From Sophora flavescens (lineage: Eukaryota > Streptophyta > Magnoliopsida > Fabales > Fabaceae), in contig CM061070.1 of NCBI GenBank assembly GCA_030762895.1, positions 36,917,652 through 36,981,651 of the forward strand: a stretch of 64,000 nucleotides of DNA. The letters run 5' to 3'. How positions within the stretch are numbered: position 1 is the stretch's first letter; each line of letters begins with the position of its first letter. This document shows, one piece after another, positions 11,358-22,195 of the stretch. The translations under genes and the position numbers were made by a program. The notes under the pieces are model-generated. The model was not told where the DNA came from. It made no database searches and was given only the letters and a program-made list of their open reading frames with translations.

Positions 11358-13052
11358 ATGGCTTCAAATGACATCTTGGGAGAAGGGGCTTCTTTAGCAA
11401 GACCCCCTGCATTCAATAGCACTGCCTACATGTATTGGAAAGAGAGGATGTTAATATTCCTTGAGGCAAGTGGTGTTGATGTATTAGATGTTGTTGAGAA
11501 TGGTCCATTCATCCCTTTTGTTCTTGATGCAAATGGCGCCAAGACAAATAAGCCTAGAGCTGAGTGGGATGATGATGACAAGAAAAGAGTAGGTTATAAT
11601 GCTAAAGCTAAAAATATTATAATTGCTGCTTTGAGTTATGATGAATTGTTCGGGGTATCAAATTGTAAGATAGCAAATCAAATGTGGGATATGCTGCAAA
11701 TTACTCATGAAGGAACAAGTGATGTGAAGAGAGCGAGAATGAACTCACTCATGCATGAATATGAACTCTTTCACATGAAGAAAGATGAAGATATCAATGA
11801 TATGCAAAGGAGATTCACCCATATTGTGAATCAACTAAATGGACTTGGAAAGAGTATTTCAGATGAACAACAAATCAAAAAAGTTATGAGGTGTTTGACA
11901 AGAGAATGGCAACCAAAAATCACTGCTATAATTGAATCAAGAGACTTAGAAACCATGAACATTGCTACACTGTTTGGAAAGCTTAAAGAACATGAGATGG
12001 AGCTTCATAGGCTTAATGATCATGAAGAGAAGGATAAAAAGAAGAAAGGCTTATCACTAAAAGCACAAATCTCGAAAGAAGTTCTTGACAGTGGTGAAGT
12101 TGAAGAAGATGAAGACTCGGAAGAAGACATGGGACTGATGGTCATAAAATTCAAAAGGTTTCTCAAGAAGAAGAAAACCTTCAACAAAAAGCCCTCAAAA
12201 TTCTTTTCCAAAAAGAATTTCTCAAAAGGTGAAAGTTCAAATACAAATTTAAAATGCTATGAATGTGGCAAACCAGGACACTACAAGAATAAATGTCCAA
12301 AGCTTCAAAAGAAGGACAAACATGAGAGCTATGAGTCCAAAGATAAGAAGAACAAAAATCCAAGGAGAGCATACATAGCATGGGAGGAAAATGACATGGA
12401 TTCCTCTAAAGAATCTGAGGAAGAAGAGGCAAATCTCTGCCTTATGACTAGTCAACAAAGTAACAATGAAAATGAAGATGAGGTAAATGATCTTCCCCCT
12501 ATTTATGATGAAATTCAAGATGCTTTTGATGAATTGCATAGTGAATATCTGAAAATTGCTAAACAATTAATGTCATATAGGAAAGTCATTGCTAAAAAAT
12601 ATAGTGAATATGCAACTCTTCAAATTACGAACAAAGAACTAGAAGCTAAAAACAGTAGGCTAAATGCATCTAGTTCTACATGCTCCAAATGCAATATTCT
12701 GGAAAGAGAGGTAGAGAAACTGAAAAGTACTCTCTCCAAATTCACAATGGGAAGAGATAACTTAAATGCCATATTAGGACAACAAAAAGGAGTATATGAT
12801 AAAGCTGGAATAGGTTACCAACCAGCAATGCATGAAAAAGGTTTTAAGAAACTCTTTGTTGCACCTAAGTCATCTACTAGTCGTTTTGTCGAATGTTTCT
12901 ATTGTGCAAGAAAAGGACACACTGCTTCTAAATGCTACTTTAGTAATCCTTCAAGGATAAGTATCAAACAAATTTGGGTTCCTAAGGGAACTTATGTCAT
13001 GACTAACACCAAAGGACCCAACAAAATTTGGGTACCTAAGACAAATGGTTAA
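11358..13052 (+). CDS. gag: Sirevirus gag, 564 residues, intact
   Basis: Structural capsid-nucleocapsid protein of the element. The start ATG lies about 50 bp after the primer-binding site. The N-terminal third has the Copia gag region with YWKERM (about residue 26). A basic lysine-rich stretch follows (about 275-295), then the nucleocapsid zinc knuckle CYECGKPGHYKNKC (about 300). The C-terminal part has acidic stretches and a predicted coiled region (about 400-460), and a second CCHC knuckle CFYCARKGHTASKC (about 511). It ends with IWVPK repeats before the stop. It has no frame lesion and is the only intact ORF of the element. Confidence 0.88.
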   Translation: MASNDILGEGASLARPPAFNSTAYMYWKERMLIFLEASGVDVLDVVENGPFIPFVLDANGAKTNKPRAEWDDDDKKRVGYNAKAKNIIIAALSYDELFGVSNCKIANQMWDMLQITHEGTSDVKRARMNSLMHEYELFHMKKDEDINDMQRRFTHIVNQLNGLGKSISDEQQIKKVMRCLTREWQPKITAIIESRDLETMNIATLFGKLKEHEMELHRLNDHEEKDKKKKGLSLKAQISKEVLDSGEVEEDEDSEEDMGLMVIKFKRFLKKKKTFNKKPSKFFSKKNFSKGESSNTNLKCYECGKPGHYKNKCPKLQKKDKHESYESKDKKNKNPRRAYIAWEENDMDSSKESEEEEANLCLMTSQQSNNENEDEVNDLPPIYDEIQDAFDELHSEYLKIAKQLMSYRKVIAKKYSEYATLQITNKELEAKNSRLNASSSTCSKCNILEREVEKLKSTLSKFTMGRDNLNAILGQQKGVYDKAGIGYQPAMHEKGFKKLFVAPKSSTSRFVECFYCARKGHTASKCYFSNPSRISIKQIWVPKGTYVMTNTKGPNKIWVPKTNG

Positions 13053-13055
13053 AAA

Positions 13056-16000
13056 TCTATTTTGTAGGTGTAATTGAAGGCTAAAAGCTCAAGTTGGTAT
13101 TTAGATAGTGGTTGTTCCAAACACATGACTGGACACATCACAAGATTCACTTCCTTTAATTCAAAACAAGGAGGAAATGTAACATATGGTGGCAACAACA
13201 AAGGAAGAATACTTGGTGTTGGCACTATTGGAAAGGGTCCAACAACTTAAATTGAAGGAGTTCTCTATGTTGAAGGACTCAAGCACAATCTTCTAAGCAT
13301 AAGTCAACTTTGTGATAAAGGGTATAAGGTAGACTTTAACTCAAATGTGTGTATGATTGAATCTAGACATGATAAGAATATGAAGTTGATTGGAAATAGA
13401 GTAAACAATATCTATATGCTAGATATAGACAATTTATCTTCTAATGATGCATGTTGCTTAATTTCAAAAGAAGAAGAAAATTATGGCATAGGATAATAGC
13501 TCATATTCATATGGATCACTTGAAAAAATTTATTTCCAAAGAACTTGTAATTGGTTTACCTAAAAAGAAGTTTGTGAAAGATGGTTTATGTGATGCTTCT
13601 AAAAAAGGGAAACAAGTGAGAACTTCTTTTAAAGCTAAAAACATTGTTTCAATTAGTAGACCTTTACAACTGTTGCATATGGATCTTTTTGGTCCCTCAA
13701 GAACAAAGAGTTTTGGAGGAAATCTTTATGCTCTAGTGATTGTGGATGATTTCTCTAGATATACCTGGACATTGTTCCTAGCACACAAAAATGATGCTTT
13801 TTCTACTTTTAAGAAATTGGCCAAACTTGTAAAAAATGAGAAAGAAATGAAAATTGTATCTATAAGGAGTGATCATGGAGGTGAATTCCAAAATGAAGAA
13901 TTTGATCATTGGTGTGATGAACATGGTATACAACATAATTTTTCAGCACCTAGAACTCCACAACAAAATGGAGTAGTTGAAAGAAAGAATAGATCTCTAG
14001 AAGAGATTGCTAGGACCATGTTAAATGTCTCAAATGTGCCAAAATACTTTTGGGCAGATGCTGTAAGTAAAGCTTGTTATGTACTAAATAGAGTCTTAAT
14101 TAGACCAATCTTAAAGAAAACTCCTTATGAGTTATACAAAGGAAGAAAACCAAATATCTCTCATTTTCATGTTTTTGGTTGTAAGCGTTTTGTGCTGAAC
14201 AATGGCAAAGATAATCTAGGTAAATTTGATCCTAAAGATGATGAAGGAATTTTCATAGGCTACTCTTTATCTAGTAAAGCTTATAGAGTTTACAATAGAA
14301 GAACTCAAACTATAGAAGAATCTGTACGTGTTACATTTGATGAACCTAACCCCAAAAGGTTGGGAAAGGATATTTGTGATGATGCTGCAGAAACATCTTA
14401 AGAAACTCAACTTGAAGAAAAGCAAGACAATGCAAAAGTAGAAGGAGCTATAGAAAATCCAGAAGAGGAACAAAATGATGAACTACCTAAGGAGTGGAGA
14501 ATTGCAAAGAATCACCCTGTAGACAATATTATTAGTGAAATATCCAAAGGGGTAACTACTAGACACTCTTTAAGAAATGCATGTAATAACATGGCCTTTG
14601 TTTCTCAAATTGAACCAAAAACAATAGATTATACAATAGTTGATGAAAACTAGATCATGGCAATGCAAGAAGAACTAAATCAAATTGAAAGAAACAAAGT
14701 TTGGGAACTTGTTCCAAAACCCAAGGATAAACAAATAATTGGTACAAAATGGGTCTTTAGGAACAAACTTGATGAAAATGGAATCATAGTAAGGAATAAG
14801 GCTAGATTAGAAGCCAAAGTCTATAATCAAGAAGAGGGAATAGATTATGATGAGACATATGCACCTGTCGCTAGATTAGAAGCTATTAGAATGTTGCTAG
14901 CATTTGCATGTATTTTCAATTTATATCAAATGGATGTTAAAAGTGCATTCCTAAATGGTTTTATACAAGAAGAAGTATATGTTGATCAACCTCCTGGTTT
15001 TGAAATGAATGAATTGCCCAATCATGTTTATAAACTTACCAAAGCCCTATATGGACTTAAACAAGCTCCAAGAGCTTGGTATGAAAGATTGAGTAACTTT
15101 TTATTACAAAAAGGTTTTACTAGAGGTAAGGTTGACACAACACTTTTCAGAAAAAGAAAAGGTCAAAATATACTGCTTGTACAAATATATGTTGATGATA
15201 TTATATTTGGTGCTACTAATGATTCACTGTGTAAGGAATTGTCCAAGTTGATGCAAAATGAATTTGAGATGTCCATGATGGGAGAACTCACTTTCTTCTT
15301 GGGACTTCAAATTAAACAATGTGATGATGGAACCTTCATAAACCAAGAAAAGTATTGCAAGGAACTACTGAAGAAGTTTGGCATGGAGAATGCAAAGGAA
15401 ACGGCAACTCCAATGAGTCCATCATGTTACTTGGATAAGGATGACAAAGGTAAAACTGTAGACATATCCAAATACAGAGGTATGATTGGCTCATTGCTTT
15501 ATCTTACAGCTAGTAGGCCTGATATAATGTTTAGTGTTTGCATGTGTACAAGATATCAATCAAACCCTAAGGAATCTCATTTAACAGCTGTAAAGAGAAT
15601 CATGAAATATTTTCTAGGAACTAAAGATATGGGTTTATGGTATGCCAAGGGATCAACTTGTAATCTAATAGGTTTAAGGTATGCCAAGGGATCAACTTGT
15701 AATCTAATAGGATACTTTGACTCTGACTTTACTGGATGCAAGTTCGATAGGAAGAGTACTAGTGGAACCTGTCACTTACTTGGGAACTCACTAGTTTCCT
15801 GGTTTAGTAAGAAACAAACAAGTGTGGCTTTGTCAACTGCTGAAGCAGAATATGTTGCAGCAGGAAGTTGTTGTGCACAAATCCTTTGGATGAAACAACA
15901 ACTCATTGACTATGGTGTTCTCTTAGAGAAAGTGCCAATTAAATGTGACAACACTAGTGCTATAAATCTAACTAAGAGTCTTATAATGCATTCTAGAACC

Positions 16001-16177
16001 AAACATATTGAAATAAGACATCATTTTATAAGGGATCATATTCAAAGTGGAGATATAGTTATTGAATATGTTGATACATCTAACCAATTAGTTGATATTT
16101 TCACTAAACCATTAGCTAAAGAAAGCTTCTATTATATAAGAAGAGAACTGGGAATAATTGATCCATCCTATGCTTGA
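13056..16177 (+). pseudogene. pol: Sirevirus pol (protease-integrase-RT-RNase H), few lesions
   Basis: Protease with WYLDSGCSKHMTG (about 13095) has a TAA stop at 13248. A one-base shift near 13480 moves the frame into integrase, with HMDLFGPSRT (about 13675), VIVDDFSRYTW and SAPRTPQQNGVVE (about 13945). Integrase and reverse transcriptase share one frame, broken only by TAA at 14399 and TAG at 14651; the latter sits where a tryptophan is usual in this family. Reverse transcriptase has QIYVDDIIFGATN (about 15190). RNase H has a 39-bp tandem duplication (about 15640-15715), then CHLLGNSLVSWFSKKQ and a normal C terminus. Confidence 0.88.
15640..15717 (+). repeat. 39-bp tandem duplication inside RNase H
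   Basis: Thirteen residues, YAKGSTCNLIG plus flanks, are repeated back to back without loss of frame, just before the catalytic SDSDF-type segment, which here reads YFDSDFTG. This insertion probably disturbs the first strand of the RNase H fold. Confidence 0.8.
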
Positions 16178-16219
16178 TGTTTTGTATGGTTGAATGCATG
16201 AATGTTTGATATTTGGTCT

Positions 16220-16880
16220 CAATGCATCGATTAGCCAATCGATTAGGTAAAGCCAAAAACATAACTTTAAAGCTAGTACACAGATTATGCAATCCATGTA
16301 TAAATCTAAAAATCTGATTAACATATATACATCGATTGACACATCAATTGTTAGACAAAATTAGAAAACAAGCCTCTCGGGAAGTCCTTATACATCGATT
16401 CCAACATCGATTTACCTGCTATGAAAATCTAAAAATCCAAATCTGATCTGCTATAAATCGATTTGTACATCGATTGATCTACTGATCCAATAAGCACTAC
16501 TTTCTGAAAGTGCATATACATCGATTGATATATCGATGTACTTGGGTTAAAATTGATAATCCTATATATACATCGATTGAAGTGAAGTTTCCAGAACTTG
16601 GGACTCACCCACTTGCCCTATACATCGATTCCTACATTGATTGAGTGTATATTGCTATTAATGAACTCTCTGACATAGCTTATACATCGATTTATACATC
16701 GATTGGGTTCAAGTTTTAGAACTTGGTACTCTCTGACTAATGCTATACACCGATTGATACATCGATTAACATAGTTCAAAAATCAATCCTGATACTTCAT
16801 ACATTGATTGACTGAAGTGTTGAACAAACTAAAAACTACTAATTAATCGATTGATACATCAATTGATTGATCTGATTCTA
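16220..16880 (+). repeat. ATCGAT-rich spacer between pol and env-like ORF
   Basis: About 650 bp without coding potential. It holds roughly 20 copies of CATCGATTG-like motifs, similar to but not collinear with the LTR repeats. It occupies the position where Sireviruses have a spacer before their third ORF. Confidence 0.7.
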
Positions 16881-16968
16881 TAATACCCAGCTTTGCCTCC
16901 AAATTTTTCACATTTCCAAATCAAATCTTTAGCACCCAAAACCCTAGCAGAGCTCAAAAATTGCTAAA

Positions 16969-18462
16969 ATGGCTCGTGTGAAGCAAACCGCACCCATTAC
17001 TCCAGTCCAATCCAACTCTACATCATCATCTTCAACTCATTCCTCCACACGTAAACAACTTTCCCCCATAGCCACACCTTCATGCCCTAAGAGGAAGGAA
17101 ATGGAGAAAACCCAAACCTCTTAGAGGAAAGGAAAGCAACAACTCAAAGAACCTGTCAAGAATAAAAATTATAAAGGAAAGGAAAAGGTTGGTGAGACCT
17201 CAAGGCCTACACCAAAGAAGAAGGAAGTCAATAAGAAGGTGACTAAGGAAGCGCCTAAAAAGAAAGAACAGAAAAAGAGGAAGAGAACAGAGGAAGAAGA
17301 AGAAGAAGAAGAAGAAGAAGAAGAAGAAGAAGAAGAAGAAGAAGAAGAAGAAGAAGAAGAAGAGGATGAGGATCTCAATGTTGAGATAGAACTCTTTTTA
17401 AGGTATTTCTCTGATGAAGAGTATATCATGCTTTATAAGAAAGATTTTAAGCATAGAGATACACATGAGGTTAGGAATGTTGATTTCAATTACTTTGAGA
17501 AAAATGGATTCACATTTCACAAAATTCTTGAACACTAAAGGTTAAGAGAATTTCTGCAAATCAAAAGTGATATTTATCCAACCCTAATTAAGGCAATTTA
17601 GTGCACCTTGGAAATGGACAATGTTGGCTTTTCTGCTGAAGTCAAAAACAAAAGAATTGAGATGACTTTTGAAGAATTTTCTCAGTTTACTGGATTAGAT
17701 TACTTGGGAATTAATATGGCTGGAATAGCTCCTGACAGTGCTTGGTTAAAAGCTTATGATAAGGAAGGGACTAAGAAGGTCCTCTTGGTTGAAAATGCAC
17801 CTGAAGGAAGATTGATCAACATTAGCTCAATGCACATTCAACACAGGCTGCTTCAATATGTGCTAAGAAGGATCTTGCTTCCAAGATCAGGAAACCATGC
17901 GGTGGTTCAGAACAATCATATTTTGATGCTTTGGGCTATGATTGAAAAGAAACAGCTCAACTGGAGCTATATCATTGTGAGACACATGGTAGACTGCATA
18001 ATTAGTGGAGCTACATTACCTTACCCTGGCCTAGTTGTCAAATTGCTTGAGCACTTTGAAGTCTCAATGGAACATGAGGAAAGGTTCCAAGCAAGGCAAG
18101 TGACTCACAAGTTTGGTGAGGGCACTATAAGCAAGATGAAGTTGGCCAAGAATTCTGATGGTGAATGGGTAAGATTAGCTGGAGACGAACCAAGAGCTGC
18201 AATGGACAATGCTGAAATAAATTCCAAAATGGATAGGCTGATAACAATGTTTCAAGTGTTTGAGCATAGGCAAAATAAACAAAACCTGACGATCATGAGA
18301 ACTTTGGACTACATGAGTCTAAAGATTAATGCTCATGAAGGGCAGATGGCAACCATTCATGCACACTTAGGCATCCCCATCACTGCACCTCCACCTCCAG
18401 AAGAAACTCCAACTTCTGAGGATGTTGTGCACGTGGCTAGACAAGCTAGAAACTCCAAATGA
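16969..18462 (+). pseudogene. Sirevirus env-like third ORF with three in-frame stops
   Basis: From the ATG at 16969 one frame runs to the stop at 18460-18462 (498 codons), interrupted only by TAG at 17122, TAA at 17536 and TAG at 17599. No frameshift is needed. The N-terminal 90 residues are Ser/Thr/Lys-rich, then a run of about 20 glutamates encoded by GAA repeats (17290-17365). The rest resembles the plant retrotransposon-associated protein often annotated as 'putative plant transposon protein', with EMTFEEFSQFTGLDY, MLWAMIEKKQLNW and a proline-rich C terminus. I saw no convincing signal peptide or transmembrane segment, so 'env-like' is positional, not functional. Confidence 0.75.
17290..17365 (+). 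repeat. GAA trinucleotide run
   Basis: More than 20 consecutive GAA triplets encode poly-glutamate in the env-like ORF; the reverse strand reads as a poly-serine shadow. Slippage is the likely cause. Confidence 0.95.
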
Positions 18463-18955
18463 TCAAGCAACTACACAACACAATGAAGAGCCAATAAATA
18501 ATGAATATGCTTAGTCTTTAGGGTCTCTTAGTGCTTGTGTGATTTCTTTTGAATGCATGACTGTAATGAATGAATATCTGATTTGCTATTATTGCTGGGT
18601 TTTTTTTTAACATATTTTGTACTCTCTCACTTGCAACAAATATATGAATGAATGATTGTTTTGTTTCTCAATGAATATCTCTTAGTATGTACCTTATAAA
18701 AATGTATCTTACATCCCTCATAATCTCTTTTTGATAATGACAAAGGGGGAGAAGGAAAAGAGTATCGTACTATATCCATACTATATAAACAAATTCTAGT
18801 TCATGATCCAAATGTTCAAAAACTGTCACTTAGACAGGGGGAGTTAAAATGAAAACTGCTGCACTATAATCTCTGATATATACCTCCTATAACATTACTT
18901 TTAGATTGAACATATAAAGTATGGAAAGTTTGTCATCAAACAAAAAGGGGGAGTT
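18463..18955 (+). other. 3' untranslated region with repeated polypurine tracts
   Basis: Three tracts resemble a polypurine tract: ACAAAGGGGGAGAAGG (about 18741), ACAGGGGGAGTT (about 18834) and CAAAAAGGGGGAGTT (18941-18955). The last one abuts the LTR and is presumably the functional plus-strand primer. Multiple tracts are a described Sirevirus feature. Confidence 0.7.
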
Positions 18956-20745
18956 TGTGGAAAACCGACCCTAGTGTGTTTTGATTAATGACTGAACTAA
19001 CTTGAATTATACTTTGATTCACTAATTTCTCGTCAAGTTTGAATGTTTGTATAAGATATAATCAGTGCAAGGAAAAGGATGCAAATGATCAAAGGAGCAA
19101 AAGAAGGATCATGAAGAAATGCTTGAAGATGAAGAACTACAAAGAAAAATCACAAAGGATCTCAAGCAATATTAGATTATCAATGTAAAGAAATATTTTA
19201 AGTTTTTCTTTTTGAAATAGCTCTCATAAAAACAAATTAAAAAGGTTTTCATAAAGTAAAATGAACTTATAATGAAAAACGATTAATTGAAAGTTTTGTA
19301 CATCTATGTATACATCGATGTACTTTCAGTTAATTAACTAAATTTTAATGAAAACCAATGTGTACAACAATGTATAAATAGTATGCATCAAAGTATACAT
19401 CGATTGACTATGACTGACTTGATACAAATGCAAAACAAGCTTTAGTACATTGATTGCACAATCGATGTATAATGATTAACAGAAGCTAACAGTTTTTGCA
19501 AAGAGCTTACAATCGATTGACCAATCGATGCATAAGGCTGAACAGAAGCCAACACTTATGGAAACATGCATCCAATCGATTGGTACATCGATGTAAACAC
19601 AGAACAAAAGTTAAGTCTTTTAAAAGTGATAGGACAATCGATTAGTACATCGATGCATAAGCCCAAACAGAGGCAAAGAATTTTGAAACCCATTATGCAA
19701 TCGATTTACCAATCGATGTAAAGACTTCTGGGCTGAGAACTCTTATGTTTTTCAAGAACACAATCGATGTACACATCTATGTATCAGTTAGAATCAAGAA
19801 TTTTCAAGAACCCACTCGATTAGGCAATAGATGTATTTATTTATAAAAATTGAATCTTTGATTAATACATAGATTAGACAATCGATTGACTGATAACTGA
19901 AATTTTTCAATGAAAGTTTGTTTTGATCTTAACTGACTTTTGAAATGTGCCCAACGGATCTATTTTGATATACTACTATATAAAGGCATGGGCAAACACT
20001 TTCTAAACAACAAAATCCACTCAATACTGAGATTAAACACAAAATGCATTGAGAGAGCCTTTCATTGAGAATACTTGAGACATTTCTGTTGGAGCTTCAA
20101 TTTGTAATATTTGATTTCTTAGAATCTGAATCAAAAACCTTTCTTACTACAAAAGGAAGATTAGAGAGAAGGTGTTCTCTCTGTGTAGATCAAGAGTAGA
20201 AGGGACTCTTGGTGGTTTGACAATAGCAGAAGGGACTCTTGGGAATTACAAGATTGCTTTGATTGAAAATCTTTCAATTGGGTAGAAGGAATCTGGGAGT
20301 TGAAGCTTGTAAAGAATCCTGTCATTGTTTTGATTTCTAGTGGACGAAACTCATTGTGAAGTGGGGATTGGATGTAGGTTACCAGAGAAGGTAACTGAAC
20401 CAGGATAAAATCTCGGTATGCATTTCTCTCTATCCCTTAACTCTTTTAATTGCTTTTATTTGATGAATGTGTGATTAGGCAAATTGTTAAGGAGTAAATC
20501 TGTGAATGCATAATATCTGAATCAATCTTTTCATCTCTCTCTTTCTTGTAAAAGAATAAAAATTGAATCTTTCACTAAGCAAAAACTTGTTTTGGTTTAA
20601 GTTGGTTGACAAAACATTTTCAAGAAGTTGAGAAAAGTTTCAGTTTTTGCAAAAAGGGAAAAAGTTTTCAAAATAACACATACTCAATTTAAACCCCCCC
20701 CCCCCCCCCCCCCCCTTCCTAAGTATCTAGAAGCCACAACCAACA
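18956..20745 (+). repeat. 3' LTR of Sirevirus
   Basis: A direct repeat of the 5' LTR from TGTGGAAAACCGACCC to AACCAACA. It has the same ATCGAT-rich block (19290-19900) and the TATA-like CTATATAAAGG (about 19977). A homopolymer of 22 C (20694-20715) replaces about six C in the other LTR. Confidence 0.9.
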
Positions 20746-22124
20746 AATCTGAGGTGAGCTCTTCTACCTTCTGTTGAAGCTTGACAACCTCTTCAGACTT
20801 TAGCTTCTCGACTATGATCTCAGTCTTAGCCTTCTAATGCTTTTCTGAGACATACTTTCACACTCTTGACTCTTATGTTCATGCTCTTTTAAGAGTTTCA
20901 CATATTGTCTCTTAAGTGATCTAAAAGCCTTAGTTAAACGGTTAGATTCTTCAATCAATTCATCATAGGTATGTTGCAATTCCTTAAAATCAGAAATTAC
21001 CTTAGAATCAGAATCAGCAACTGCCATAAGACAGAGATTTGCTTCTTCACTTTCTGCATCTTCCTCTGATGAGCTGGCATCTAGATCTTCCCATGTGGCC
21101 ATCATCCCTTTCTTTTTCTTTTTGTATAACATTTTGAAGGGTTGCTTCTTTAACTGAGGACATTCAGATTTAATGTGTCCTGGTTTCTTGCATTCATAGC
21201 ATACTATAGGACTCGTATCTGAACTGTTGCTTTCTTTGAAGAATTTTTCTTTGTTAAACGTCTTGAAAGGTGATCGATCCTTTCTGAAATTCTTCTTTTT
21301 CCATAATTTCCTCATTTTTCTAGTCAACGGTGACATTTCATCATCACTGTTAGAATCTTCTTCGGATGCATCTGATTCAGAATCCGATTCCTCAACCTTT
21401 TAAGCCTTTGAGGGAATCTTCTCAGCTTTTAGAGCAATGGACTTTCCTTTATTTGTTGAGCTATCTTCATTAAGCTCTTGCTCATGAACTTGTAGAGTTC
21501 CAAGAAGATCAATCATTTGAAGAGTTGAGAGATCTTTGGCTTGAGTTATTGCTGTAACAAGATGTCTCCATTGTTTAGGCAGACTTCTCAGAATTTTGCT
21601 CAATTTCTCAGCATTGGTGTAGATTTTTCCCAGGGATTTCATATTGTTTGTGATGGTCTAAAGTCTTACTATCATTTGAGCAATGCTCTCTCCGTCTTCC
21701 AAGGTGAATAACTCATACTTTCATACAATTATATTATCTTTGTTTCTTTCACCTTTGTTGATCCTTCATGAGTTAATTCCAGAGTATCCCATATTTCTTT
21801 AGCAGATCCACATGCATGGACTTTTTCAAATTCTTCCTGACTTAGGGCACACATCAAGGAATACCTTGCTTTATGATTCAGCCCCCATTTGGACTTTTAT
21901 GCAACAGTCCACTCAGCTTTAGGTTTGTCAGTATTCTTAACATTCTTTGGAGTGTAGGGACCATCAATGATTATTTCTCATAGATCTAAAGTTGTGGACA
22001 TGATGAACCAATGGAATCTTTCTTTCCAATAAATGTAATTTTCTCCATCAAAGAAGGGAGGTCTGGTCATGGATGCTCTTTCCATCCCTGAGTTGCTTCC
22101 GCTTGTGCTAGCTCCAGCCATCAT
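20746..22124 (-). pseudogene. Copia gag of the degraded Sirevirus-like element
   Basis: From the start at 22124 the translation reads MMAGASTSG and then TRPPFFDGENYIYWKERF, the Copia gag N terminus. After a stop near 21980 and further stops near 21660-21750, the sequence resumes with LPKQWRHLVTAITQAKDLS (about 21560). It continues to a basic stretch and the zinc knuckle CYECKKPGHIKSEC (about 21190), then a coiled region cut at 20746 by the nested Sirevirus. The rest continues at 9533. Confidence 0.82.
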
Positions 22125-22195
22125 GGTTTTTGTTCAACAGGATCTTTCCTCAACAATGTTAAGTGCTCAACCTAGAGTTAAGCTCTGTTACTAAC

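Larger units (their letters stand above)
9534..20745 (+). mobile_element. Nearly complete Sirevirus (SIRE/Maximus-type Copia), 11.2 kb
   Basis: LTRs at 9534-11308 and 18956-20745 flank an internal region with gag, protease, integrase, reverse transcriptase-RNase H and a separate 3' ORF of the env-like kind known from Sireviruses. The target duplication is exact: AATCT at 9529-9533 and 20746-20750. The primer-binding site (TGGCATTAGGGC, 11311-11322) is a degenerate initiator-Met type. The polypurine tract (AAAAAGGGGGAGT) touches the 3' LTR. The LTRs differ by a few percent by eye, so the insertion is moderately old. Each ORF carries only a few lesions. Large size, two zinc knuckles in gag and a third ORF support Sirevirus assignment. 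Confidence 0.9.

Noticed and set aside
17169..17429. Poly-serine protein on the minus strand
   Set aside because: It is the reverse-strand shadow of the GAA run in the env-like ORF.
16969..18462. Evidence for an endogenous retrovirus with a true envelope
   Set aside because: No signal peptide, membrane helix or cleavage site is visible; the position alone is Sirevirus-like, and three stops are present.
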